NCBI RefSeq assembly: GCF_000428525.1
Contig: NZ_AUAC01000008.1
Coordinates: forward strand, 62,001-126,000
Length of the DNA stretch: 64,000 nt
DNA from: Hellea balneolensis DSM 19091
GTDB taxonomy: Bacteria; Pseudomonadota; Alphaproteobacteria; Caulobacterales; Maricaulaceae
Direction of reading: 5' to 3'
Each line of letters begins with the position of its first letter. The first letter of the stretch is position 1. Below, piece by piece: positions 26,701-34,689 of the stretch. The position numbers and the translations under genes were made by a program. Below the pieces are notes generated by a model. That model was not told the origin of the DNA. It ran no database searches and saw only the letters and a list, made by a program, of their open reading frames with translations.

Positions 26701-26816
26701 TTTTGTATAAAGCTCTCAGAGATCTCAAAATCTACCGTCTGTAGGCTCAAATCAATATCAACCAAAAGCATATCCAGCTCAGCCATTGTCGAAAGATTGT
26801 TAAAAAATTTATACAT
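23775..26816 (-). CDS. Secreted RTX zinc metalloprotease (type I secretion substrate)
   Basis: About 1013 residues from the ATG at 26816, chosen because AAGAAGGG lies 10 bases upstream; the frame extends 13 codons further without support. A metzincin-like domain covers roughly 95-440 and contains HEIGHALGF near residue 320, the zinc site with catalytic Glu, preceded by ALWQSFLSDDVDIRLDVGF. Glycine/aspartate-rich calcium-binding nonapeptides (GGAGNDTLFG type) then alternate with four beta-rich linkers to about residue 920. No N-terminal signal is present, and the C-terminus (EEIFDMDALI) fits a type I secretion signal. Four Cys residues, the only ones seen, cluster at 86-92 (SCCPCVSC). No secretion ABC/MFP genes lie beside it. 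Confidence 0.9.
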   Translation of the reverse strand: MYKFFNNLSTMAELDMLLVDIDLSLQTVDFEISESFIQNPGGVIEQNISASNNAPSLIPETTFEVVIKEKSFELSTADTDNNVTSCCPCVSCDGQNGDADFVAAMMPYFQDGMYYHSHAAPDPSWLVGSDGYDIQSMTAMAPMSDLTFTLNDTGGVGPGTDAEAGFLAAVALWQSFLSDDVDIRLDVGFSSLNPGVLGSAGSTRVVLTYEVYRDALIADGTSEDDATAIANLAMGTSLEFATQDQNGNYILDNDNSNNNNFLAINSTTALALGINIDANGNAIDDGSSAYASITFNSDFNFDFDPTDGIDPGHIDFVGVAFHEIGHALGFTSGVDIVDNNSTIDLNGFAIFNQLDIFRYSDNSQATFGAGTRDLGYGGDPYFSIDGGVTNLGFFSSGRQNGDGQQASHWRDGLGLGIMDPTSAPAGQANTITELDIRAFDVIGWDRVGQNGDINLTEGNDNFTGTAANETINGLGGNDIINGAAGDDVINGGDGADRLIGGDGADALNGGAGFDSADYRGATTGVRFNVETGGTVGEANGDSFSSIERYYLSDFSDIITGSNANEFFFGEDGNDQINGGGGIDRIYGGAGNDIQRGDAGNDTLFGSSGSDQLNGGAGFDIGSYRDATSAVELSLASGGTVGDAAGDTYFGLEAIYGSDFNDVITGNGSANELRGFDGDDTLIGGGGNDRFFGGSGADSFDGGAGIDIVNYTLSTGAVDVDLILDGLNNEAEGDTYTSIEWVFGSDFGDIITGDGGDNRLEGRGGNDALTGREGNDRILGGEGDDDLSGGDGIDTLFGQPGNDTINGGDDNDFIFGSSGGDTIDGGADFDTVSYLGSSSGVIVNLVSGGTGGDADGDTYISIERVFGTSFDDSISGSDNNDTLLGNGGNDYLAGDQGNDSLFGGAGIDSFGYDTANDGADVISDFFGGETIFILGGDPNFDSFAELQAIASDAGGNVIFNFGAGNTLTIVGRNIADLSASDFDFGGTPPAAVPLNDPNAFAAEPEEIFDMDALI
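24180..25280 (-). repeat. Four tandem RTX plus beta-linker modules in the protease gene
   Basis: The coding repeat has a period of roughly 100 codons. Each unit has a linker beginning with a Tyr-rich strand (YRGATTGV, YRDATSAV, YTLSTGAV, YLGSSSGV), a GD(T/S)-containing loop, and SDFxDxITG, followed by a block of nonapeptide calcium-binding repeats. The units start near 25270, 24950, 24690 and 24325 on the reverse strand. They are diverged rather than identical copies, so they point to old duplication. This is a protein repeat, not a CRISPR array. Confidence 0.8.
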
Positions 26817-26923
26817 AGTATTTGCACCCTTCTTAACAGCACGGCCTAGCGCCACACCTTCGGGTTATAAATTTCATAATTGCAGCTTTATGACAAGCGC
26901 TACGTGCTCACCATTCCGTGAAC

Positions 26924-27853
26924 TTAGAGACCTTGCATGCCATTTTGCTCAGGGTGCTTGGCGACATAATCAGCCTTTAAGGCTTTTGAACCCTTGCGCG
27001 ATCCATCATGAGAATATCCCGGCGGGCCGAAGATATAGGCCAGACGTTGACGGAGCTTCAGCCCAGGCTGCACGGCGTCTTTAAGAATATAAAAGAGTTC
27101 CTTAAAAGCGACTATTGCCGGATTGTGTGAGGCGATAGGCGTAATAATGCCGTAACTGACAGGATCATCATCTCGTTCCTCTACAAATGTGCCAAACATA
27201 CGATCCCAGATAATGAGAATACCGCCGTAATTACTATCCAAGTAGCGGGGGTTGGTCCCATGATGAACGCGGTGGTGGCTTGGCGTATTAAAGATAAACT
27301 CAAACCAGCGCGGCATTTTCTTAATGGCTTGGGTGTGTATACAAAATTGATAGACGAGGTTCACAGCGCCTATGAAGCCGACCAGTAGCGGGTGAAATCC
27401 CAGTAAAACAAGCGGCGTGGAAAGGAGCACAAATCCTGTAAAATGATTGTTCCAAGGCTGGCGAAAGGCTGTGCTGAGGTTATATTCCTCAGAACTGTGA
27501 TGCACATTATGTGCGCTCCAAAACCAACGGATTTTATGCGCGGCCATATGTTTATACCAGTAAACAAAGTCCTGCAGCAGCAGACAGGCCAGCATCGCGC
27601 CAATGCCAAAGCCCCAATTAAAGACCCTAAATTGCCAGAACCACAATAAAACCCCAAGGCTGATTGCGCCCATCAACACATCAGATATGAGCTGCCCGCC
27701 GCCCATCACCATTGATGTTATCGCGTCTTTCCGGTCATATTTACCGCTCAAGCGCTTACGCGAGACTAAAAACCATTCAATTATCAATAGCGCAAGAAAA
27801 GCGGGCGCAGCAACCGCTAAAACCATAGGATAATCAGGCGTTTCAAATTCCAT
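26924..27853 (-). CDS. Sterol desaturase / fatty acid hydroxylase family membrane enzyme
   Basis: A 309-residue integral membrane di-iron enzyme. Histidine clusters are visible: WYKHMAAHKIRW (HxxxH), SAHNVHHSSEEYN (HxxHH) and PSHHRVHHGTNPRYLDSN (HHxxHH). Hydrophobic segments lie near residues 8-28, 45-85 and 130-165. Such enzymes hydroxylate or desaturate lipids such as sterols, carotenoids or fatty acids; the substrate here is not inferable. It lies between the RTX protease gene and the divergent ugd gene, with no obvious partner. Confidence 0.9.
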   Translation of the reverse strand: MEFETPDYPMVLAVAAPAFLALLIIEWFLVSRKRLSGKYDRKDAITSMVMGGGQLISDVLMGAISLGVLLWFWQFRVFNWGFGIGAMLACLLLQDFVYWYKHMAAHKIRWFWSAHNVHHSSEEYNLSTAFRQPWNNHFTGFVLLSTPLVLLGFHPLLVGFIGAVNLVYQFCIHTQAIKKMPRWFEFIFNTPSHHRVHHGTNPRYLDSNYGGILIIWDRMFGTFVEERDDDPVSYGIITPIASHNPAIVAFKELFYILKDAVQPGLKLRQRLAYIFGPPGYSHDGSRKGSKALKADYVAKHPEQNGMQGL

Positions 27854-27958
27854 AAATCCACATGCAAGATTATCACATGAAAAGTCAATAAGCGGCTATA
27901 GCCTCGCCTCGCGCAAACTGTCATAAACGCGTTAAAGAAATCACTTAAAGGCCCGCAT

Positions 27959-29266
27959 ATGCGTGTTGTCATGGTAGGTACAGGATATGTTGGGCTTGTC
28001 TCAGGGGTCTGCTTTGCAGATTTCGGACATGACGTCATTTGTGTCGATAAAGACCCGGCAAAAATTGAGACTCTGAATGCTGGCGGCATCCCAATTTTCG
28101 AACCGGGTCTTGAGGCCTTGGTCGCAAAAAATGTGCGCGCCAAACGCTTAAGCTTCACCACGGATTTAAAGGCCGCTATGAAAGAGGCTGATGCGGTTTT
28201 TATTGCCGTGGGCACGCCATCGCGGCGCGGTGACGGTTATGCTGATCTGTCTTTTGTCTATGCCGCGAGTGAAGAAATTGCCCAATATATGGAAGGTTTC
28301 ACAGTTATTGTGACCAAATCAACCGTCCCCGTCGGAACAGGGGATGAGGTTGAGAAGATAATAGAAAAACATCACGATACCGACAGTTTTGCTGTTGTTT
28401 CTAACCCTGAATTTTTGCGCGAAGGCGCGGCAATTACAGATTTCAAACGCCCTGACCGTGTTGTGGTCGGAACAGAAAATCCGAAAGCCAAAGAAATTAT
28501 GCGCGCCCTGTATCGGCCGCTCTTCATCAATGAAACACCCATCTTGTTTACGTCACGCCGTACATCTGAGCTGATAAAATATGCAGCCAATTCCTTTTTG
28601 GCGACCAAGATAACCTTCATCAATGAGATAGCTGATTTATGCGAAGCCGTTGGCGCAAATGTGCAGGAAGTCGCGAAAGGGATTGGCCTTGATAAACGGA
28701 TTGGCTCTAAATTCCTACATGCCGGGCCGGGCTATGGCGGCTCTTGCTTTCCCAAAGATACCCTGGCTCTGGCGAGAACAGCTGAGGAGGCCAATGTATC
28801 GCTCTCTATCGTGAGTTCTGTCATTGATGCCAATGAAGCCCGTAAGCGCCGCATGGCCCATAAGGTCATTGATGCATTGGGCGGGGACCTGACAGGAAAG
28901 ACGATTGCCGTACTCGGCCTCGCTTTTAAGCCTAACACGGATGATATGCGCGATGCGCCGAGCTTGACCATTATTCCGCGATTGCAAGACAAAGGGGCCG
29001 TGATCCGCGCTTATGATCCAGAAGCTATCGAAGAGGCTAAGGGCCTTCTGAAAGATGTCATTTATATGGACGGCCCTTATGCGTGCCTTGAGGGTGCAGA
29101 TGCGCTTGTGATTATTACAGAATGGGATGAGTTCAGAGCCCTGGATCTACGACGCGTAAAGGCCGCGCTTTCAAAGCCTGATGTCATTGATTTGCGTAAT
29201 ATTTACCAACCCAAAGCGATGCAAGCTGCAGGGTTTAACTATAATAGCGTGGGGCGGCCTGACTAA
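27959..29266 (+). CDS. ugd: UDP-glucose 6-dehydrogenase
   Basis: Ugd oxidises UDP-glucose to UDP-glucuronate with two NAD+. The 435-residue protein begins with a Rossmann motif (MVGTGYVGLVSGVCFADFG), has the STVPVGTGDEVE and NPEFLREGAAI segments, and the catalytic cysteine in GPGYGGSCFPKDT near residue 262. The C-terminal UDP-binding domain (LGLAFKPNTDDMRDAPS) is intact. It lies upstream of glmS and galU on the same strand; galU supplies its substrate and the epimerase at 33683-34645 can use its product. The first gene of the cluster probably has its own promoter in the 105-bp gap. Confidence 0.97.
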   Translation: MRVVMVGTGYVGLVSGVCFADFGHDVICVDKDPAKIETLNAGGIPIFEPGLEALVAKNVRAKRLSFTTDLKAAMKEADAVFIAVGTPSRRGDGYADLSFVYAASEEIAQYMEGFTVIVTKSTVPVGTGDEVEKIIEKHHDTDSFAVVSNPEFLREGAAITDFKRPDRVVVGTENPKAKEIMRALYRPLFINETPILFTSRRTSELIKYAANSFLATKITFINEIADLCEAVGANVQEVAKGIGLDKRIGSKFLHAGPGYGGSCFPKDTLALARTAEEANVSLSIVSSVIDANEARKRRMAHKVIDALGGDLTGKTIAVLGLAFKPNTDDMRDAPSLTIIPRLQDKGAVIRAYDPEAIEEAKGLLKDVIYMDGPYACLEGADALVIITEWDEFRALDLRRVKAALSKPDVIDLRNIYQPKAMQAAGFNYNSVGRPD

Positions 29267-29368
29267 TCCACAATAGCGGCACAAAAATTGCACATTTTTC
29301 TATGAAATTAAGCATAGAGTTTGCGGCCACTAGCCGTTAATGACGGGAAAAAACTTAAGGCTATATCT

Positions 29369-31183
29369 ATGTGCGGCATTATCGGTATTGTGGGTCATAC
29401 AGACGTTACAGAACGCTTGGTGGACGGGCTTAAACGTCTGGAATATCGCGGTTATGACAGCTCCGGCGTCGCCGTGCTGGATAATGGCACGCTTAAGCGC
29501 CAACGCGCTGAAGGTAAAATCAAAGGCCTAGAAGCCAAACTTGAAAAAGAACATGTCGATGGGCAAATCGGTATTGCGCACACACGCTGGGCGACACACG
29601 GCGTTCCCAATGAAACAAATTCACATCCGCACTTCTCGGGCCGGGTCGGGGTTGTGCATAACGGGATTATCGAAAACTTTCTGGGTATTCGCGAAGAGCT
29701 GTCTCACCGTACATTTGAAACAGAGACAGACACTGAAGTCGCCGCGCATCTTGTAGATGAATATTTAGGCCAAGGGGATAAGCCGATTGATGCCTTTTCA
29801 AAGGCCTTGAAAAAACTCAAAGGCGCCTATGCATTTGGCTTGATTATTGACGGACATACGGATCAGGTATTTTGCGCGCGGGCAGGGTCACCCCTCGCCC
29901 TTGGAGTAGGTGACGGCGAAATGTATCTGGGGTCAGATGCGATGGCGCTGACGCAACTCACCTCTAATCTAATTTATCTCGAGGAAGGGGACTGGGCGGT
30001 TTTAACCCCGACAAGCTACCAAATATATGACCGCGATGATAACAAAGTAGAGCGTGAAGTCACTATTATTGCCGGCGGCCCCGCTATGGCGGAAAAGGGC
30101 AATTATCGCCACTTCATGCTCAAAGAAATGTATGAGCAACCTGAGACAATCGGCCGGACCCTCACAAATTATATTGACGAATATCGCCTCGCCTCCGATA
30201 TGCCGGCAGAGCTTGATTTTAGCGAGATAGACCGCGTCATCATCATTGCCTGCGGGACAGCCTGTTATGCCGGGATGGTTGCCAAATATTGGTTTGAGCA
30301 AATCGCAGGCGTTGCTGTTGATGTCGATATCGCCTCTGAATTCCGCTACCGAAAGCCTGTCCTCTCACCTAAGTCACTTTTCATTGCTGTCTCTCAGTCG
30401 GGCGAAACAGCTGACACTTTAGCGGCCTTGCGCTATTGCAAAGAGGCCGGCGTCAAAACGGCAGCCCTCGTAAACGTTATGACATCCACTATGGCGCGCG
30501 AAGCCGATATTGCGCTTCCTATCAATGCTGGCCCTGAGATTGGCGTGGCATCAACCAAGGCGTTCACATCGCAATTAACAGCTTTGGCGGCGCTCTCTTT
30601 AGCCGCCGCGACATCGCGCGGCGCTGTCTCAGAAGACGAACAGCATGATCTGGCCACCGCCCTTATCAAAACACCTCGCCTTGTGAAGCAAGCTCTGCGC
30701 CTTGATGATGAGATCGAGGCCATGGCTTTTGAGTTTTCCAAATCAAAAAGCGCCTTTTATCTGGGCCGCGGCAGTCAGGTGCCTATCGCCTTTGAAGGGG
30801 CGCTGAAGCTGAAAGAAATTTCTTATATTCACGCCGAAGGTTATGCCGCAGGTGAGCTAAAGCACGGCCCTATTGCGCTGATTGAAGACGGAACGCCCGT
30901 CATTGTTCTAGCGCCTTATGATGAGCTGTTTGAGAAAACCATTTCCAACTTGCAAGAAGTCGCTTCACGCGGCGCCTATATTATCCTTGTTACGGATGAA
31001 AACGGCGCCAAACATACAGGCGACATGGCGGATGAGATTATCGTGCTTCCCACAGCACATGACTTTGTTGCGCCTATTATTTCAACGATCGCTGTTCAGC
31101 TTCTCGCTTATCACACAGCCGTTCATCTTGGCACAGATGTTGATCAACCCCGCAACCTCGCGAAATCTGTGACGGTGGAATAA
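29369..31183 (+). CDS. glmS: Glutamine-fructose-6-phosphate aminotransferase
   Basis: GlmS makes glucosamine-6-phosphate from fructose-6-phosphate and glutamine, the entry to peptidoglycan, LPS and amino-sugar polymers. The start is placed at the ATG that makes Cys the second residue (MCGIIGIVGH), since that Cys becomes the N-terminal nucleophile; the open frame begins 16 codons earlier. The glutaminase domain covers 2-240 and the two SIS domains about 290-600 (SQSGETADTLAALRY, STKAFTSQL). The C-terminus LAKSVTVE is canonical. At 604 residues it is standard. No glmS ribozyme structure was recognised in the leader. A 65-aa gene starts inside its stop codon. Confidence 0.97.
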   Translation: MCGIIGIVGHTDVTERLVDGLKRLEYRGYDSSGVAVLDNGTLKRQRAEGKIKGLEAKLEKEHVDGQIGIAHTRWATHGVPNETNSHPHFSGRVGVVHNGIIENFLGIREELSHRTFETETDTEVAAHLVDEYLGQGDKPIDAFSKALKKLKGAYAFGLIIDGHTDQVFCARAGSPLALGVGDGEMYLGSDAMALTQLTSNLIYLEEGDWAVLTPTSYQIYDRDDNKVEREVTIIAGGPAMAEKGNYRHFMLKEMYEQPETIGRTLTNYIDEYRLASDMPAELDFSEIDRVIIIACGTACYAGMVAKYWFEQIAGVAVDVDIASEFRYRKPVLSPKSLFIAVSQSGETADTLAALRYCKEAGVKTAALVNVMTSTMAREADIALPINAGPEIGVASTKAFTSQLTALAALSLAAATSRGAVSEDEQHDLATALIKTPRLVKQALRLDDEIEAMAFEFSKSKSAFYLGRGSQVPIAFEGALKLKEISYIHAEGYAAGELKHGPIALIEDGTPVIVLAPYDELFEKTISNLQEVASRGAYIILVTDENGAKHTGDMADEIIVLPTAHDFVAPIISTIAVQLLAYHTAVHLGTDVDQPRNLAKSVTVE

Positions 31184-31380
31184 TGATTTCTCGCCTTATA
31201 CGTTTGCTGAATATCAGCGAGGAAAACGCCAAAGTCTTAGCGGCCAAAATTGACCAACGCGTCTTAGCCTTGGAGCCTGAAGGCCTAAGCAAGAAAAAAG
31301 CCTTGAAAACAGTTTTGAAAGAATTTGGTTGGTCAAATAAGAATATAGAGCATTTTGTGTACGGGCCGCCTAAGCGATAA
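31183..31380 (+). CDS. 65-aa protein coupled to glmS, unknown
   Basis: A small, highly charged and probably all-helical protein (MISRLIRLLNISEENAKVLA to HFVYGPPKR). Its ATG overlaps the glmS stop (TAATG), so it can only be read efficiently as part of the glmS message. No family or motif was recognised. The coupling suggests it is a real gene and possibly a modulator of GlmS or of the cluster, but that is inference from position. Confidence 0.65.
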   Translation: MISRLIRLLNISEENAKVLAAKIDQRVLALEPEGLSKKKALKTVLKEFGWSNKNIEHFVYGPPKR

Positions 31381-31431
31381 CGCTTAGATAAGGGTTTTAT
31401 GCTAGCTATCTTGCAAGAAAGTAGGGACCCT

Positions 31432-32304
31432 ATGAAAAAACTTCGTAAAGCTGTACTGCCCGTCGCTGGATTTGGAACACGCGTCCTGCCCGCTACTAAG
31501 ACGATACCCAAAGAAATGCTGCCCGTTGTGGACCGCCCTGCCCTGCAATATGTTGTTGATGAAGCCCGCGAGGCCGGTATTGAGCATTTTGTCTTTGTCA
31601 CAGGCCGCAATAAAGGCGCTATTGAAGATTACTTCGACCGGGCCTATGAGCTAGAATATTCCCTCAAAGCCAAAGGGAAAACAGAGATTTATGATGCGCT
31701 TGACCGCGACACACCAAAGGCCGGAACCATGTCATTTGTGCGCCAACAAAGCGCCCTCGGACTAGGTCACGCCATATGGTGCGCGCGCGACGTGATTGGG
31801 GATGATCCTTTTGCCATTTTACTGCCTGACGTATTGGTAAAGGCTGAAACCTCTTGCCTCGCTCAGATGGTCGAGGCCTATAATAAAGTCGGCGGTAATG
31901 TGATTGCCGTGGACGCCGTGCCGCAAGAGCGCGTCAGCTCTTACGGCGTAATTGCGCCAAAGTCGCGTGAAGGCCGCCTTATTGAAATGTCAGGTATGGT
32001 CGAAAAGCCGCCCGCCGCAGAGGCACCGTCCAACCTTAAAATTACAGGCCGTTATATATTGCAGCCTGAAATCATGGATATTCTCAAAGACCAAGAAGCC
32101 GGCGCGGGCGGGGAAATACAGCTCACAGACGCTATGGCCACCCTTATGAATCAACAAGCTTTCCACGCCTATGAATATAAAGGTCAAGATTACGATTGCG
32201 GCAGTAAAATCGGTTATTTCGAAGCCGTACTAGCCTATGCGCGTGACCACGAAGAGATAGGTGCAGAAGCGCTAGAAATGATTAAGCGGTTTGGGAACCA
32301 ATAG
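31432..32304 (+). CDS. galU: UTP-glucose-1-phosphate uridylyltransferase
   Basis: GalU makes UDP-glucose from glucose-1-phosphate and UTP. The ATG at 31432 has AGGGA just upstream and gives 290 residues beginning MKKLRKAVLPVAGFGTRVLPATK, the nucleotide-binding signature of the family. ALGLGHAIWCAR and FAILLPDVLV form the active-site region, and GGEIQLTDAM and DCGSKIGYFEA complete the pattern. Its product feeds Ugd (27959-29266). A short gene follows one base after its stop. Confidence 0.96.
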   Translation: MKKLRKAVLPVAGFGTRVLPATKTIPKEMLPVVDRPALQYVVDEAREAGIEHFVFVTGRNKGAIEDYFDRAYELEYSLKAKGKTEIYDALDRDTPKAGTMSFVRQQSALGLGHAIWCARDVIGDDPFAILLPDVLVKAETSCLAQMVEAYNKVGGNVIAVDAVPQERVSSYGVIAPKSREGRLIEMSGMVEKPPAAEAPSNLKITGRYILQPEIMDILKDQEAGAGGEIQLTDAMATLMNQQAFHAYEYKGQDYDCGSKIGYFEAVLAYARDHEEIGAEALEMIKRFGNQ

Positions 32305-32305
32305 C

Positions 32306-32632
32306 ATGCCCACTGACACAAAAGAGACATTAGCTCTAGCGAAAATAAAGGCCTGTTTTGGGAAACCAGAAGGTGAGTTTAGCTCCACCCTATTTGTATC
32401 ACATCACTTAGAAGAGCTATCAAAAGAAAATTGGCTGGCTCTACTTTCAATCAAGGAGCCAACACCTCAGCAAATCCTTGATTGCTTAATATTGAAAGAT
32501 AAATGGGATTCGGCAGATGATGGATTGGTTGATACATACGACTTCACTCTTCCAGAAAACTTGACCGATTACTTATTGTCTGTTCGATTTTCAGAAGATG
32601 GTAATATTAAGAGTATTTCTTTGGAAAGTTAG
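32306..32632 (+). CDS. Small acidic protein, possibly DUF2004/immunity-like
   Basis: A 108-residue acidic protein read from the ATG one base after the galU stop. The C-terminal half (YDFTLPENLTDYLLSVRFSEDGNI) resembles DUF2004-type or SMI1-like immunity proteins, but I am not sure of the family. It is AT-richer than galU. No toxin gene lies beside it. It may be an orphan immunity gene or an ordinary unknown; the stop is followed by the convergent JmjC-like gene. Confidence 0.6.
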   Translation: MPTDTKETLALAKIKACFGKPEGEFSSTLFVSHHLEELSKENWLALLSIKEPTPQQILDCLILKDKWDSADDGLVDTYDFTLPENLTDYLLSVRFSEDGNIKSISLES

Positions 32633-32657
32633 TATCAGCACCTAAGGCCTAAGCCGC

Positions 32658-33686
32658 CTATCGTAAAATCTGTTGCAAACGCGACATCAGGAATTGCTTA
32701 ATACGGTTATCGCGTTCCGGGGTTTTAACACCTAGCACCCCTCTTATATTATCTGGTATGTGCTCGAGGGCCTCTTCGACATCCTCGCCGAAAATAAAGT
32801 GATCGAAATAATGCCGCCATGCCGCGCGTTCGGGCGCAGGCAAGTCGCGTAATGTTAAAAGCGCTAAAGCGATATTGCTCATAGGCGCATTATTTTTAAG
32901 AGCACTCCACCAGTAATTGACCAGTACATTTAACGGGCCTTCTGATTCGACATAATGCCACCACAAACTTGGCAAATATAATGCGTCTCCAGGTTCAAGC
33001 TCCGCTAGCATAGCGGCCTCCATCGCCCTTTGAAATTTTGGAAATTTATCCAGATCAATATCTCTGGGGTTTACCAAACTCGCGGGAGGCCCTGCCATAT
33101 TATGATCAATTGGTCCCGCATAGATATTACCGATTTGCTCAGGCGGGAAAATCAAAAAACGCCTCTTTCCAGCAACCGAACAGGCAATATTCTCTGACGT
33201 ATCAAAATGAGGCGCAATAGAAGCAGAATTTCCAAGCCATAAAAGTGGCGGCACATCACTATCCACCAATGGCATACGGTTCGCGGCAGCGAAGCCTGAA
33301 AGAATATCACCCGCCGAGGTCGCTCCGGCATAGACTCCGATGGGCGAACGGCTATCCTGTTGAGACAATAATTTATCAATCGAAGCAGATAGGGGAATAT
33401 TGCGGCGCTCAAAGTTAAACCCGCGCATATCCTCATTATAGAAATAGCGGCCCTCAATATCCGGCTGACCAAGATAGGTTGGCACTGCTTGGCGGCTATC
33501 CATGTTTTTGATGTAATCGCCAATGGCTTCAAGAGACTCAGTTCCGGCCCTCACGGAAGGCCAGTCTTTGATAAGACCGCGCAATATGACCGGCTGGCCA
33601 GCAGGGCGAATATCATTATCAAATTGCTCTCGCGTAACGTTTTCTCGCGCAGGTATAGCGGGGATGTCTGTGTCAAAAATATTCAT
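32658..33686 (-). CDS. Cupin-like (JmjC-type) Fe(II)/2-oxoglutarate oxygenase
   Basis: A 342-residue protein of the cupin_8/FIH type. The iron ligands are visible as H160 and D162 (SIAPHFDTSEN) and H244 (PSLWWHYVES), and RRFLIFPP is the co-substrate strand. These enzymes hydroxylate protein or ribosomal side chains, or act on small metabolites; the target is unknown. The ATG at 33686 overlaps the TGA of the epimerase gene (ATGA), which supports this start over the longer frame and indicates a shared message. Confidence 0.88.
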   Translation of the reverse strand: MNIFDTDIPAIPARENVTREQFDNDIRPAGQPVILRGLIKDWPSVRAGTESLEAIGDYIKNMDSRQAVPTYLGQPDIEGRYFYNEDMRGFNFERRNIPLSASIDKLLSQQDSRSPIGVYAGATSAGDILSGFAAANRMPLVDSDVPPLLWLGNSASIAPHFDTSENIACSVAGKRRFLIFPPEQIGNIYAGPIDHNMAGPPASLVNPRDIDLDKFPKFQRAMEAAMLAELEPGDALYLPSLWWHYVESEGPLNVLVNYWWSALKNNAPMSNIALALLTLRDLPAPERAAWRHYFDHFIFGEDVEEALEHIPDNIRGVLGVKTPERDNRIKQFLMSRLQQILR

Positions 33687-34645
33687 GAAACTGAGCTCTG
33701 CATATACCATTCAACAAATCGTTTTACGCCCTCATGCAAATCAGTTTTAGGCGCGAACCCAAAGTCTCTTTCAGCTGCGCTAACATCCGCGAAGGTGTTA
33801 CTGACGTCACCATTTTGTTTGCCAAGGATTATTTTTTCTCCTGTCCTGCCACAGGCCGCTTCGACAGCGTCCACGAGTTGCATCAAGGTATTGGGCTTTG
33901 AGTTACCGAGATTGTAAATTTCATGACCTGATGACGGCGGACGGCTCAGAATTTTAGGTAGGACATCCACAATATCATCGATGTAGGTAAAATCACGGCG
34001 CATCTCATCAGGTGCAAATAGCGTTATCGGATCGCCCTTCATGATTTTGTCCGTAAAAATAAAATAGGCCATATCGGGGCGGCCCCAAGGCCCGTAAACT
34101 GTAAAGAAACGCAGGCCCGTTTGAGGGATTCCGTAGAGCCGCTGATAACTCTCGGCCAGCATCTCACCGCCAAGCTTCGTAGCGGCATAAAGAGAGGCCG
34201 GAGAACGCACTTTATCTGTCTCTGTAAATGGACCATCTTCGCGGTCGCCATAAACAGAGGATGAACTGGCATAGGCGACATGCTCGACGGTGCCGCTGTG
34301 CCGCGCGAACTCCAATATATTCAAATGCCCCATAACATTGGCCTGAATATAGGCGCGGGGGTTATCAAGAGAATACCTCACACCCGCTTGCGCCGCGAGA
34401 TGCAAAATATGGGTCACACCTTTATCTTTTGCCGCTACGTCCAATGCCTTATGATCGGAAATTTCTACTTTATAAAACTCGAAATTTTCATGGCTTTTCA
34501 GTTCGGCTAATCGGGCATATTTTAATGACACATCATAATAGTCATTGAGGCTATCAATCCCAATGACACGGTGGCCCTCAGAAAGTAATCGACGCGCGGC
34601 ATGAAAGCCGATAAATCCAGCCGTGCCTGTTAAGAGAATAATCAT
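33683..34645 (-). CDS. NAD-dependent UDP-glucuronate 4-epimerase-like SDR
   Basis: A 320-residue extended short-chain dehydrogenase. The NAD motif is TGTAGFIGFHAARRL (GxxGxxG), followed by IDSLNDYYDVSLKYARL, typical of UDP-glucuronate 4-epimerases. The catalytic Ser lies in YASSSSVYGD and the Tyr-Lys pair in YAATK. FTVYGPWGRPDMA is the family signature. With GalU and Ugd it would give UDP-galacturonate. It is divergent from the AGE epimerase gene and overlaps the oxygenase gene by 4 bases. Confidence 0.9.
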   Translation of the reverse strand: MIILLTGTAGFIGFHAARRLLSEGHRVIGIDSLNDYYDVSLKYARLAELKSHENFEFYKVEISDHKALDVAAKDKGVTHILHLAAQAGVRYSLDNPRAYIQANVMGHLNILEFARHSGTVEHVAYASSSSVYGDREDGPFTETDKVRSPASLYAATKLGGEMLAESYQRLYGIPQTGLRFFTVYGPWGRPDMAYFIFTDKIMKGDPITLFAPDEMRRDFTYIDDIVDVLPKILSRPPSSGHEIYNLGNSKPNTLMQLVDAVEAACGRTGEKIILGKQNGDVSNTFADVSAAERDFGFAPKTDLHEGVKRFVEWYMQSSVS

Positions 34646-34689
34646 GGCCTTTCCTTATATCTTTCCGTTCACAGGAGCAAAGCTTTAGA

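Noticed and set aside
26503-27084. 193-codon forward frame across the start of the RTX protease and the end of the desaturase-family gene
   Set aside because: It crosses two well-supported genes on the other strand and has no recognisable protein features.
27925-27950. TTAA repeats before ugd as a CtrA box
   Set aside because: The two TTAA halves are nine bases apart rather than seven, so the match is not meaningful.
29267-29368. glmS leader considered for a ribozyme or riboswitch
   Set aside because: The gap is about 100 bp and AT-rich, without the conserved core or paired stems of the glmS ribozyme, which is a feature of Gram-positive bacteria.
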